64,000 nt of DNA from Neoasaia chiangmaiensis (GTDB lineage Bacteria > Pseudomonadota > Alphaproteobacteria > Acetobacterales > Acetobacteraceae): the NCBI RefSeq assembly GCF_002005465.1, contig NZ_CP014691.1:3134001-3198000 (forward strand), read 5' to 3'. Position 1 is the first letter of the stretch. Each line of letters opens with the position of its first letter. The notes under the pieces are model-generated. The model worked only from the letters and a program-made list of their open reading frames with translations. It did not search any database and was not told the DNA's origin. Position numbers and translations under genes: made by a program. Of this stretch, positions 34,315-43,500 are shown piece after piece.

Positions 34315-34983
34315 GAGTCAAGAACCGATTGACGACGCTGGAGTTCAGCACGATATCGACGACGAAGACGAGCGCGGCCATCTTCGTCGCTGTATCGTAA
34401 CGCGCGAGCGTGGCGTGCCGGAAACGATGTTGCGTTTCGTCGTCGCGCCGGGTGGCGATCTTGTCCTCGACCTTTCAGCAAGGTTGCCGGGACGGGGAAT
34501 ATGGTTGAGCGCCAAGCGGGATGTGGTAGAAACCGCACAGAGTCGACATTCCTTTGCCAAGGCGGCCCGGCAGGTTGTGAACGTGCCGGATGGTCTCGGG
34601 AAGTTGGTCCATGATGCGCTTGAGAGGCGTTTGGTTGAAAGCCTGACATTGGCGCGTCGCGCCGGACAGGCATTATGTGGTTTCACGAAGTGTCGTGAAT
34701 GGATCGTCTCCGGCAAGGTCGGCGCGGTCGTTCAGGGGCGGGTGGAAGCCAGGATGAATTAGTGCGCTTGCTGTCGGGGGCGCGATCGCTACCGGTGGCA
34801 ACGATGTCGGTCGAGGCGCTTGCAAAAGCTTTCGGCCGGGAGCATGCGGTCTATGCCGTGGTGGCGCGGGGAGCGCTGGCACGTCGTCTGATGATCGAGC
34901 ATGAACGATTTTTGGGGCTGGCCGAAAGGCCGGTTTCCGGCTCGCGCGAGGCGCGGGGCGGATGGGAACAGGCAGGTATATGA
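34286..34983 (+). pseudogene. ylxR: YlxR (DUF448)/L7Ae-like RNA-binding protein gene, split by an apparent -1 frameshift
   Basis: The first part, in the frame ending at 34762, carries the YlxR signature RRCIVTRERGVPETMLRF and GRGIWLS, then the start of an L7Ae-like domain (LARRAGQALCGFTKC). The rest of that domain (GSQDELVRLLSGARSLPV through [10 protein letters not shown]) is in the frame -1 to it, from about 34735 to 34983. Slippage or a missing base in CAGGGGCGG (34733-34741) joins the two into one normal-length protein. The second part ends in an ATGA overlap with infB, showing the gene is organised as one unit. The start is unclear: GTG at 34286 is the last standard codon in frame, while a strong AGGAGG lies at 34295-34300. 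Whether it is a broken gene, a programmed shift or a sequencing error cannot be decided here. Confidence 0.75.
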
Positions 34984-37772
34984 GCGAAGGCAACGAACGG
35001 AACCAAGGCAGTCAGGTTCAGGGCGGCCAAGAGGGGCAAGCCCAACCCACCCGGGGAACGCCGTCCGGCGACCAGGGGAAGGGGCGTCTGTCCTTGCGTC
35101 CTGCGGGGCGCATGGAGTCGGGTCGCACGGTCGATGCGGGTTCTGTGCGGCAGAGCTTCAGCCATGGCCGCTCGAAGGTCGTGCAGGTTGAAGTTCGCAA
35201 GAAGCGTGGCCCGACCAATCCGCCGTCAGGTGGAGGTGCATCGGGTGGACGCGGTTCTCGTGGTGGCAGCGCGTCTGGTGGGCGGGCATTAACCGCTTCC
35301 GAGTTGGCGACACGGCAGCGCGTTCTGGAAGAGCAGCGCCAGGAAGCCGCCCGACGCGAGCAGGAGAAGATCATGATCCTGTCGGCAGCCGAAGAGGCGC
35401 GCCGTCGGGAAGAGGAAGATATCCGCGCCAGGGAGCGGGCTGCTGAGGAAGCGGCAACGCGTGAAGAGCTGGAGCGCCAGCAGGAGGAGTCCGCGCAGCG
35501 CACTGCAGCGGAAGCTGAGGCCTTCGCCGCGCGTGAGCTTGAGCGTAAGGCGCGTGAAGAAGAGCGCGCCGCCGAGGAAGCTCGACGCAATGCGCCGCTC
35601 GATCACCGCTCCGGAACGGCGGGTGGCGTGCAGCTTGCGCCGCCGGTTGAGCGTCTGCGTCCCTTGGCTGAGCGTGCCATTATGCCGAGCCGTCCGTTGA
35701 CGCCGCGTCCGGCTCCGAGCGAGCCGCGAGCTGCTGCGCCGCGTGGTGAAACATTGCATCTGCGCCGGACGGAAGCGGGTGATGACGACCGTCGCGCAGC
35801 ACCGCGCCGTGCGCCGTCACCGCCGCCGCGTCGTGCGCCGAGCGCTGTGCCCAAAAAGGGCGGCGGCGATCATCGCCGTGCCGGTCGTATCGATGTGCGG
35901 GCTGCGATCGAAGGCGATGATGACAAGACGCGTTCGTTGGCATCCGTTCGGCGCCAGCGTGACCGCGAGCGTCGGCAGGCAGAACTCGAGCGGCTGCGTT
36001 CGGACCAGATGCGCGTGGTGCGCGAGGTGATCCTGCCGGAGTCGATCACGGTAGCGGAACTTGCCAATCGTATGGCGCTCCGTCAGGGGGAAGTCATCAA
36101 GTCGCTCATGAAAATGGGTGTGATGGCAACCGCCACGCAAAGCATTGATGCCGATACGGCCGAACTGGTCATCGAGGAGTTCGGCCATCGCGTCCGTCGC
36201 GTGGCGGAAAGCGATGTCGAGATCGGTATCGAGGGTGTCGAAGACAATGAAGCGGATCTTAAGCCCCGCGCGCCTGTCGTCACTATCATGGGTCACGTCG
36301 ATCACGGCAAGACATCGCTCCTCGACGCGCTTCGTACTACGGATGTCGCAGCGGGCGAGGCTGGCGGCATCACGCAGCACATCGGCGCTTATCAGGTGAC
36401 TGTGCCTTCAGGGGCAAAGATCACGTTCATCGATACGCCGGGTCACGAGGCTTTTACTTCCATGCGTGCGCGTGGTGCTTCGGTGACGGACGTTGTTGTG
36501 CTTGTGGTTGCCGCCGATGATGGTGTCATGCCGCAGACGATCGAGGCCATCCGGCATGCGAAAGCCGCGGATGCGCCGATTATCGTGGCGATCAACAAGA
36601 TCGACAAGCCAGGGGCGAACCCGGATCGCGTCCGTCAGGAACTGCTGAGCCACGAGATCGTGGTGGAAGCAATGGGTGGCGACGTTCAGGACATCGAGGT
36701 CTCTGCGCTGAAGCGGACCGGTCTGGATAAGCTTGAGGAAGCGATCCTTCTGCAGGCGGAGATTCTCGATCTCAAGGCCAATCCGTCTCGCGTCGCCGAA
36801 GGGTCGGTCATCGAAAGCCGCCTTGATCGTGGTCGTGGCCCGGTTGCGACGGTTCTCGTGCAAAAAGGCACGCTGAATCGTGGTGATATCGTTGTGGCGG
36901 GCGCTGAGTGGGGACGTGTGCGTGCCATGCTGGATGATCGAGGACGTCAGCTCAAGGAAGCTGGTCCGTCGATGCCGGTAGAATTGCTTGGCGTGGCAGG
37001 CGTGCCGGGTGCCGGCGAGCCGTTTGTTGTGGTCGAGAACGAAAACCGGGCGCGGGAGATCAGTGAATTCCGTCAGCGCAAGCTGCGGGAAAAAGCAGCG
37101 GCAACGCAGACCGCGGCTCGCGGTACGCTCGATCAGATGCTGGCGCGCATTCAGGCTGGTGAGCAGAAGGAAGTCGCCCTTCTTATCAAGGCGGACGTTC
37201 AGGGTTCGGCTGAGGCGATCAAGGCCTCCGTGCAGAAACTTGAGCACGAGGAAGTTGGTATTCGGGTTCTGGCGGCCTCTGTCGGTCAGATTACCGAAAG
37301 CGACGTCCAGCTTGCGAAGGCGTCAAATGCGATCATTGTCGCCTTCAATGTGCGTGCCACTTCGCAAGCACGTGAAATGGCGCAACGTGAAGAAGTTGAT
37401 ATTCGCTATTATTCGATCATCTATCAGGTGACGGATGATGTGGAACAGCTTGTGAAGGGCAAGATCGCACCCAAGCATCGTGAGAAGTTCCTTGGCTATG
37501 CTGAAATCCGTCAGGTTTTCAATATTACCAAGGTTGGTAAGGTTGCCGGCTGTTACATCACCGAAGGTGTCGTCAAGCGTGGTTGTGGCGTCCGCCTGTT
37601 GCGGGACAACGTGGTTATTCACGAAGGCGATCTCAGCCAGCTCAAGCGTTTCAAGGACGACGTGAAGGAAGTCGCACGAGGCTATGAATGCGGTCTCTCC
37701 TTCGCAGGTTACAACGATCTGCGTGAAGGCGACGTTGTCGAATGCTATGAAATGGAGGTCGTGCCTGCATGA
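34980..37772 (+). CDS. infB: translation initiation factor IF-2
   Basis: 930 residues. A long, charged, low-complexity N-terminal region (1-~380, Gly/Arg-rich then Glu/Ala coiled coil) is followed by the conserved core. The GTPase motifs are [15 protein letters not shown] (~436), DTPGHEAF (~485) and [10 protein letters not shown] (~540). Domains II, III and IV (fMet-tRNA-binding) complete it. It brings initiator tRNA to the 30S subunit and promotes subunit joining. ATG at 34980 is chosen because it forms ATGA with the upstream stop; ATG at 34962 would overlap further. Confidence 0.96.
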   Translation: MSEGNERNQGSQVQGGQEGQAQPTRGTPSGDQGKGRLSLRPAGRMESGRTVDAGSVRQSFSHGRSKVVQVEVRKKRGPTNPPSGGGASGGRGSRGGSASGGRALTASELATRQRVLEEQRQEAARREQEKIMILSAAEEARRREEEDIRARERAAEEAATREELERQQEESAQRTAAEAEAFAARELERKAREEERAAEEARRNAPLDHRSGTAGGVQLAPPVERLRPLAERAIMPSRPLTPRPAPSEPRAAAPRGETLHLRRTEAGDDDRRAAPRRAPSPPPRRAPSAVPKKGGGDHRRAGRIDVRAAIEGDDDKTRSLASVRRQRDRERRQAELERLRSDQMRVVREVILPESITVAELANRMALRQGEVIKSLMKMGVMATATQSIDADTAELVIEEFGHRVRRVAESDVEIGIEGVEDNEADLKPRAPVVTIMGHVDHGKTSLLDALRTTDVAAGEAGGITQHIGAYQVTVPSGAKITFIDTPGHEAFTSMRARGASVTDVVVLVVAADDGVMPQTIEAIRHAKAADAPIIVAINKIDKPGANPDRVRQELLSHEIVVEAMGGDVQDIEVSALKRTGLDKLEEAILLQAEILDLKANPSRVAEGSVIESRLDRGRGPVATVLVQKGTLNRGDIVVAGAEWGRVRAMLDDRGRQLKEAGPSMPVELLGVAGVPGAGEPFVVVENENRAREISEFRQRKLREKAAATQTAARGTLDQMLARIQAGEQKEVALLIKADVQGSAEAIKASVQKLEHEEVGIRVLAASVGQITESDVQLAKASNAIIVAFNVRATSQAREMAQREEVDIRYYSIIYQVTDDVEQLVKGKIAPKHREKFLGYAEIRQVFNITKVGKVAGCYITEGVVKRGCGVRLLRDNVVIHEGDLSQLKRFKDDVKEVARGYECGLSFAGYNDLREGDVVECYEMEVVPA

Positions 37773-38212
37773 GCAGGGGTGGTCGTAGCAAGGTGGATTT
37801 GACGGGCCCGGCCGGTCGTTTGGCTGGGACGTCGGCCCACGGTCCTTCGCAACGCCAGTTGCGTGTTGCCGAAGAGGTGCGGCGGGTTCTTGCCGACCTC
37901 TTCGCCAAGACCGAGTTCCGTGATCCTGAATTGCTTGATATTCGTGTTACAGTGACGGAGGTGAGAATATCTCCGGATTTCAGGCATGCCACGGCATTTG
38001 TTTCGCGTCTTGGACGGACCGATATCGAGGCGGCATTGCCAGCGCTGAAACGTGCCGCGCCGTATCTGAGAACCGGACTCTCAAAGACCCTTCGTTTACG
38101 CGTGGTTCCGGAAATTCATTTCCAGCCCGATACGGCGCTCGATCATGCAATGGAAATAGATGGCCTGTTCAGGCAGCCCGAAGTCAGGCGGGATCTGGAG
38201 AGCAAAGACTAG
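37769..38212 (+). CDS. rbfA: ribosome-binding factor RbfA
   Basis: 147 residues. RbfA binds the 30S subunit near the 5' helix of 16S rRNA and helps its late maturation. Family pieces: [18 protein letters not shown] (~28-45), [20 protein letters not shown] (split, ~62-80) and [14 protein letters not shown] (~105-118). The KH-type fold is intact. It is coupled to infB through ATGA. Confidence 0.93.
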   Translation: MSRGGRSKVDLTGPAGRLAGTSAHGPSQRQLRVAEEVRRVLADLFAKTEFRDPELLDIRVTVTEVRISPDFRHATAFVSRLGRTDIEAALPALKRAAPYLRTGLSKTLRLRVVPEIHFQPDTALDHAMEIDGLFRQPEVRRDLESKD

Positions 38213-38342
38213 GAAACGCTTGCCGGATATCTGAGTCTTTGCAGGGATTCGGCGAAATTTCCCCGGTCGGTTCTGTTTTCCGGGCTCGAAAAGGGCCGAC
38301 TTCTGCTTCTTTCACTATGTATGAGCAAGGCAAGCCAAGCTT

Positions 38343-39269
38343 ATGATTTCCAAGCGAGGCCAAGAGATCAATGGCTGGCTGATCGTCGACAAAGCATTGA
38401 AAATGGGCTCGACGACGGCGGTTGCCAAAGCGAGACGCCTGTATGACGCTCGGAAAGTCGGTCACGCTGGCACACTGGACCCGCTGGCGACCGGCGTATT
38501 GCCGGTCGCCTTTGGCCGCGCCACGAAGACGATCCCGTTTATTATGGATTCCACCAAGCATTATCGTTTCACCCTGGCATTCGGTGAATCGCGCACCACG
38601 GATGACCGGGAAGGGAATGTTCTGACAACGTCGGTCCATCGTCCAGGTGATAATGACATTCGCGCCGTGCTGCCGGACCTGACGGGCGATATCATGCAGA
38701 TCCCACCAATTTTCTCGGCGTTGAAGGTCGATGGTCAGCGAGCCTACGATCTTGCCCGTGCCGGTCTGCTTCAAAGCCTGCCTCCGCGACATGCGCGTGT
38801 TGATCGGATCGAGATGGTCGAGCGTCCCGATGCCGATCATGCTGTTTTCGAGGTGCAATCCGGGAAGGGCGTCTATATGCGCAGCCTGGCGCGCGATATT
38901 GCTTTGGCCTGCGGGACAGTCGGGCACATTGCAGTTCTCCGACGCACAAAATGCGGCCCGTTTCATGAGAAGAACGCAATATCGCTGGACAATCTCTCGC
39001 AAAGCATGGAGAAGGCGCATGCTCTTCCGGCGCCTCTGCTGCCGGTCGCGACCGCGCTGGCCGACATCCCGGCTCTGGCCGTGACTGAAGCGGAGGCAAA
39101 GGCGCTTTCATTCGGGCAAAGTATTGTCTTGGCCGAATTGACGCACCCGATGCCGGTACTGCAGAGCGGTCTTCCCCAGGGAGACGTGCTGCATGCGATG
39201 TGCGGAGAGCGCGCGATCGGCATCTGTCGACCTGTTGACGGGCGACTGAAGCCGATGCGGATGCTTTAG
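38343..39269 (+). CDS. truB: tRNA pseudouridine(55) synthase
   Basis: 308 residues. TruB makes the conserved pseudouridine 55 in the T-loop of tRNAs. GHAGTLDPLATGVLPVAFG (~40-58) carries the catalytic Asp. The N-terminal NGWLIVDKALKMGS and the GKGVYMRSLARDIA segment (~180) are also typical. A 130 bp gap separates it from rbfA. rpsO follows after about 23 bp. Confidence 0.95.
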   Translation: MISKRGQEINGWLIVDKALKMGSTTAVAKARRLYDARKVGHAGTLDPLATGVLPVAFGRATKTIPFIMDSTKHYRFTLAFGESRTTDDREGNVLTTSVHRPGDNDIRAVLPDLTGDIMQIPPIFSALKVDGQRAYDLARAGLLQSLPPRHARVDRIEMVERPDADHAVFEVQSGKGVYMRSLARDIALACGTVGHIAVLRRTKCGPFHEKNAISLDNLSQSMEKAHALPAPLLPVATALADIPALAVTEAEAKALSFGQSIVLAELTHPMPVLQSGLPQGDVLHAMCGERAIGICRPVDGRLKPMRML

Positions 39270-39292
39270 AGATTTAGTGAACGGAGATCATG

Positions 39293-39562
39293 ATGTCGAT
39301 TACCGCGGAACGCCGTACGGCACTTATTGGTGAATATCAGACTGGCCCCAATGATACGGGTTCGCCGGAAGTTCAGGTGGCGCTGCTGAGCGAGCGCATT
39401 TCCAACCTGACGGAGCATCTGAAGACGCACGCGAAGGATTTCCACTCGCGTCGTGGTCTGCTGGTGCTTGTCGGGCAGCGTCGCGGCCTGCTGGATTACC
39501 TTAAGCGCAAGGATCAGTCTCGCTATCAGACGCTGATCGGTCGCCTCGGCCTGCGTCGCTAA
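39293..39562 (+). CDS. rpsO: 30S ribosomal protein S15
   Basis: 89 residues, the standard S15 length. S15 binds 16S rRNA early in 30S assembly. Diagnostic segments are [20 protein letters not shown] (~24-43) and [20 protein letters not shown] (split near 50-70). ATG at 39293 gives the canonical MSITAERR; the preceding ATG at 39290 would add one Met. Confidence 0.97.
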   Translation: MSITAERRTALIGEYQTGPNDTGSPEVQVALLSERISNLTEHLKTHAKDFHSRRGLLVLVGQRRGLLDYLKRKDQSRYQTLIGRLGLRR

Positions 39563-39621
39563 AATCGGAATGGCGATGGAAGGTCTTCCCGCCACTCTGA
39601 CAACGCTTTAATAATGAGCGT

Positions 39622-39650
39622 CCGGTCGCCGTTTGTGCGGCGGCCGGTTT
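39622..39650 (+). terminator. rpsO-pnp intergenic hairpin
   Basis: CCGGTCGCCG (39622-39631) pairs with CGGCGGCCGG (39638-39647) with one G-U pair and a TTTGTG loop, followed by TTT. It lies 60 bp after rpsO and 190 bp before pnp. It may be a partial terminator, or the counterpart of the processed hairpin that controls pnp in enterobacteria; the second idea is by analogy only. Confidence 0.6.
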
Positions 39651-39840
39651 ATATCAGCCGTGATCAATGCGGCAGGAACCGAAGCGGACGGGCTTGCCGG
39701 CGTTTCAGGCCACATGGTGACAAGACGGATTTCCCGTGTTTCTGCCATGCCGTCCGAAGCGCTGTCCTTAATCCTCCAATGTCCCGCGACGCTGACGGAA
39801 CAGCCTGCCTTTCGATCCATGGCAGTTCCAGGAGGAATAC

Positions 39841-41994
39841 ATGTTCGATTATTTTCGTAAGGAAATCGAGTGGGCGGGGCGTCCGCTTGTGCTTGAGACG
39901 GGCAAGATTGCGCGGCAGGCTGATGGCGCGGTTGTCGCCACGTATGGCGATACCGTGGTGCTCTGCACGGCTGTCGGTGCGAAGTCCGTCAAACCGGGGC
40001 AGGATTTCTTTCCGCTGACGATCAACTATCAGGAAAAGGCTTTTGCCGCCGGCAAGATTCCGGGCGGATTTTTCAAGCGTGAGGGTCGGCCCTCGGAAGC
40101 GGAAATCCTCAACGCGCGCCTGATTGATCGTCCGATCCGCCCGCTTTTTCCTGACAATTTCCGCAATGAAGTTCAGGTTGTCGCGACAGTTCTCAGCCAC
40201 GATATGGAAAACGATCCGGCAATCGTTGCCCTGATCGGATGCTCGGCGGCGCTGACACTCTCTGGCATTCCCTTCTTCGGTCCTGTCGCTGCGTGCCGCG
40301 TGGGCCGGATCGACGGCAAGCTGACGGTCAATCCGACATTGGCGGAAATGAAAGGCAGCGATCTTGATCTCGTCGTCGCAGGCACCAGCGAAGGTGTTCT
40401 GATGGTCGAGTCGGAAGCGTCTGAACTGTCGGAAGAAACGATGCTGGAAGCTGTGACACTGGGTCACGAATCCTTCCAGCCGGTCATCGATGCGATCATC
40501 GCGCTGGCGGAGCATGCCGCCAAGCAGCCTTGGGAGCTCGAAGGGCCGACAAAGGAGCAGATCGCGCTGCGCAAGCGTGTGGAAAAGATCGGCACCAAGC
40601 TGATCGCCGACGCTTATAAGGAAAAGGTCAAGCAGGCTCGTTACGAGAAGGTTGCCAAGGCCAAGGCGCGTATCAATGAAGGCCTTGTCGAGGAAGGTCT
40701 CGATGTCGAGCTTGCCAAGCCGATGCTCAAGGAGCTTGAGGCTCAGGTCGTCCGTGGCGCGATCCTGAAGACCAAGACGCGCATTGACGGCCGCGACTTG
40801 AAGACGGTTCGTCCAATCGTTTCCGAGGTTGGTATTCTGCCGCGGGCACATGGTTCGGCGCTGTTTACGCGTGGTGAGACCCAGGCACTGGTTGTGGCGA
40901 CGTTAGGCACCGGGCAGGACGAGCAGGTCATCGATGCGCTCGAAGGTGAATATCGTTCGAACTTCATGCTGCACTACAATTTCCCGCCCTATTCGGTTGG
41001 TGAATGTGGTCGCATGGGGTCGCCGGGTCGTCGTGAAATCGGTCATGGCAAGCTGGCATGGCGTGCGATCCACCCGGTTCTGCCGGGTAAGGACAAGTTC
41101 CCCTATACGCTGCGTGTCGTCTCCGAAATCACGGAAAGCAACGGCTCATCGTCCATGGCAACGGTCTGCGGCACCTCGCTGTCGCTGATGGATGCCGGCG
41201 TGCCGATGCCGCGTCCCGTCGCGGGCATCGCCATGGGGTTGATAAAGGAAGATCGCGGTTACGCTGTTCTTTCCGATATCCTTGGCGACGAGGATCACCT
41301 GGGCGACATGGACTTCAAGGTGGCTGGAACGGAAGCGGGCATCACCGCGCTCCAGATGGACATCAAGATCACCTCCATCACGCCGGAAATCATGCGTGTG
41401 GCCCTGGAGCAGGCGCGTGAGGGTCGCATTCATATCCTCGGTGAAATGGCCAAGGCCCTGACGGAAGGCCGCGGCGACGTATCGTCCAATGCGCCGAAGA
41501 TCACCACGCTGAACGTGCCGAAAGAGAAGATTCGCGACGTGATCGGCTCGGGTGGCAAGGTCATTCGTGAGATCGTCGAGTATTCCGGCGCCAAGGTCGA
41601 TATCGGGGATGACGGAACGATCACCATCGCCGCGTCCAATGACGAGCAGGCCCAGAAGGCGATTTCCCGGATCGAGGGCATTGTGGCGGAACCGGAGATC
41701 GGCCGTATCTACGATGGCAAGGTCGTCAAGACCGCCGATTTCGGGGCATTCGTTAACTTCCTCGGCCCGCGTGACGGGCTGGTGCATATCTCCGAACTGG
41801 CTGATGGCCGGGTCGGGCGCACCACGGATGTCGTCAAGCAGGGCGATGCCGTCAAGGTCAAGGTCATCGGCTTCGATGATCGCGGCAAGGTGAAGCTTTC
41901 GATGCGGGTTGTCGATCAGGCGACCGGCGCCGATATCACCGAAAGCGTGGGTGCCAAGCCTGCTCGTCCGCCGCGTTCGCGCGACGCAGAATAA
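39841..41994 (+). CDS. pnp: polyribonucleotide nucleotidyltransferase (PNPase)
   Basis: 717 residues. This trimeric enzyme degrades RNA from the 3' end using phosphate. It contains two RNase PH domains (~10-225 and ~310-545), a KH domain starting [19 protein letters not shown] (~559) and an S1 domain ([20 protein letters not shown], ~620-690). An AGGAGG lies 6 bp before the ATG. The genome also encodes a SUV3-like helicase (7384-9822); in mitochondria these two proteins work together, but an interaction here is speculation. Confidence 0.97.
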   Translation: MFDYFRKEIEWAGRPLVLETGKIARQADGAVVATYGDTVVLCTAVGAKSVKPGQDFFPLTINYQEKAFAAGKIPGGFFKREGRPSEAEILNARLIDRPIRPLFPDNFRNEVQVVATVLSHDMENDPAIVALIGCSAALTLSGIPFFGPVAACRVGRIDGKLTVNPTLAEMKGSDLDLVVAGTSEGVLMVESEASELSEETMLEAVTLGHESFQPVIDAIIALAEHAAKQPWELEGPTKEQIALRKRVEKIGTKLIADAYKEKVKQARYEKVAKAKARINEGLVEEGLDVELAKPMLKELEAQVVRGAILKTKTRIDGRDLKTVRPIVSEVGILPRAHGSALFTRGETQALVVATLGTGQDEQVIDALEGEYRSNFMLHYNFPPYSVGECGRMGSPGRREIGHGKLAWRAIHPVLPGKDKFPYTLRVVSEITESNGSSSMATVCGTSLSLMDAGVPMPRPVAGIAMGLIKEDRGYAVLSDILGDEDHLGDMDFKVAGTEAGITALQMDIKITSITPEIMRVALEQAREGRIHILGEMAKALTEGRGDVSSNAPKITTLNVPKEKIRDVIGSGGKVIREIVEYSGAKVDIGDDGTITIAASNDEQAQKAISRIEGIVAEPEIGRIYDGKVVKTADFGAFVNFLGPRDGLVHISELADGRVGRTTDVVKQGDAVKVKVIGFDDRGKVKLSMRVVDQATGADITESVGAKPARPPRSRDAE

Positions 41995-42009
41995 AACTGT
42001 TGCGACATA

Positions 42010-42046
42010 TCGTGATGAACGGCGCCCCGGCAAGGTTTATCACGAT
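42010..42046 (+). terminator. hairpin after pnp
   Basis: ATCGTGATGAAC (42010-42021 region) pairs with GTTTATCACGAT (to 42046) with a single G-U, around a GC-rich loop. It lies 16 bp after the pnp stop and 20 bp before the next gene. There is no T-run after it, so mRNA 3'-end protection or partial termination is more likely than strong intrinsic termination. Confidence 0.45.
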
Positions 42047-42066
42047 GTTGAGGTATAGAGACGATA

Positions 42067-43497
42067 ATGAAGTTGATCGATTCGGTTCGTATGGCGGGCC
42101 GGGATGTTCTTCCGCTGGTCGAGGGCGGCAAGGGAGTCTCGGTTTCGACGGGCGTATCCGCCGGTTACTGGGCGGCCGCAGGCGGTGTCGGTACCGTTTC
42201 GGCCGTCAATGCCGATAGCTACGATGAGGCTGGCCATCCGGTTCCGCAGGTCTATCATGGCCGGACACGACGCGATCGACAGGAAGAACTTGTGCGATAC
42301 GCCATCGATGGCGGCATTGCGCAGGTTCGCGCGGCCCGCGATATCGCGGGCGGTCGTGGCATGGTCAATGCCAATATTCTCTGGGAAATGGGTGCGGCCG
42401 AGCGGGTCATCACCGGAATTCTCGAAGGTGCGCCCGGTTGTATTGATGGACTGACCTGCGGCGCGGGCATGCCCTACAGGTTGTCAGAGATCGCCGCGCA
42501 TTTCGGTGTTCATTACTATCCGATCGTGTCTTCCGCCCGGGCTTTCAATGCCTTGTGGAAGCGGTCCTACAACAAGACGGCTGAATTGCTGGGTGGCGTC
42601 GTCTATGAGGATCCATGGCGCGCCGGCGGCCATAACGGGCTTTCGAACACCGAGAACCCGCTGGCCCCGGAAGAACCGTTTCCGCGGGTTCTGGCACTGC
42701 GGCAGACGATGAATAATTATGGCTTGTCGCAGACGCCGATCATTATGGCTGGTGGCGTCTGGTGGCTCGAAGAGTGGGAAGACTGGATCGGCAATCCCGA
42801 TCTGGGGCCTATCGTCTTCCAGTTCGGGACACGTCCGCTTCTGACGGAAGAAAGTCCCATTCCGATGGCATGGAAACGTCGGCTGCGCACCCTTAAGCAG
42901 GGGGATGTCTATCTTAACCGCTTCTCGCCGACGGGCTTTTATTCTTCAGCGATCAACAACAGCTTCCTGCACGATCTGCTGGGCCGCTCCGAGCGGCAGG
43001 TGGCCTATAGTTCCGAGCCGGTTGGGGACCATCTTGAGCCCTACGGCGTCGGTGTGCGCAAGCGGCTTGTCTATGTCACGGCGGCGGATCTTGCGCGGAT
43101 CGCGGAATGGGAAGCTGAAGGTTTCGACGAAGCCATGCGAACGCCCGATTCGACGCTCGTCTTTGTGAGCGCCGATGACGCGCAGCAGATCGTCGCCGAT
43201 CAGGCTGCCTGCATGGGCTGTCTGTCGGAATGCCGCTTTTCCAACTGGAGCCAGCGGGGGCCGACCTATTCCACCGGGATCAAGGCAGACCCGCGCTCGT
43301 TCTGCATTCAGAAAACCTTGCAGACGATTTCGCATGCCGATGAAGCCAATGGGATTGCGGCTGCCGATAACCTTGTCGATCATAACCTGATGTTCAGCGG
43401 CACGAATGCGTGGCGCTTCGGCTCGGACCCGTTTTATGCGGACGGCTTCACGCCGACCGTCAAGCAACTGGTCGAGCGTATCCTGACGGGTCGCTGA
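42067..43497 (+). CDS. nitronate monooxygenase-family flavoprotein
   Basis: 476 residues, an FMN TIM-barrel of the 2-nitropropane dioxygenase/FabK-like superfamily. Segments seen: GYWAAAGGVGTVSAVNAD (~36-53), CIDGLTCGAGMPYRL (~124-138), and PIIMAGGVWWLEEWEDW (~225-241). The C-terminal part has ACMGCLSECRFSNW (~382-395) and FCIQK, a Cys pattern not found in classical nitronate monooxygenases, which suggests a metal or Fe-S site. This long variant is common in alphaproteobacteria. The natural substrate is unknown. The FUSC gene follows after 3 bp. Confidence 0.78.
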   Translation: MKLIDSVRMAGRDVLPLVEGGKGVSVSTGVSAGYWAAAGGVGTVSAVNADSYDEAGHPVPQVYHGRTRRDRQEELVRYAIDGGIAQVRAARDIAGGRGMVNANILWEMGAAERVITGILEGAPGCIDGLTCGAGMPYRLSEIAAHFGVHYYPIVSSARAFNALWKRSYNKTAELLGGVVYEDPWRAGGHNGLSNTENPLAPEEPFPRVLALRQTMNNYGLSQTPIIMAGGVWWLEEWEDWIGNPDLGPIVFQFGTRPLLTEESPIPMAWKRRLRTLKQGDVYLNRFSPTGFYSSAINNSFLHDLLGRSERQVAYSSEPVGDHLEPYGVGVRKRLVYVTAADLARIAEWEAEGFDEAMRTPDSTLVFVSADDAQQIVADQAACMGCLSECRFSNWSQRGPTYSTGIKADPRSFCIQKTLQTISHADEANGIAAADNLVDHNLMFSGTNAWRFGSDPFYADGFTPTVKQLVERILTGR

Positions 43498-43500
43498 CGT

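Noticed and set aside
39633-39860. 75-codon open frame in the rpsO-pnp gap
   Set aside because: It overlaps the pnp start, has no ribosome site, and its sequence resembles no small protein; the hairpin explanation is better.
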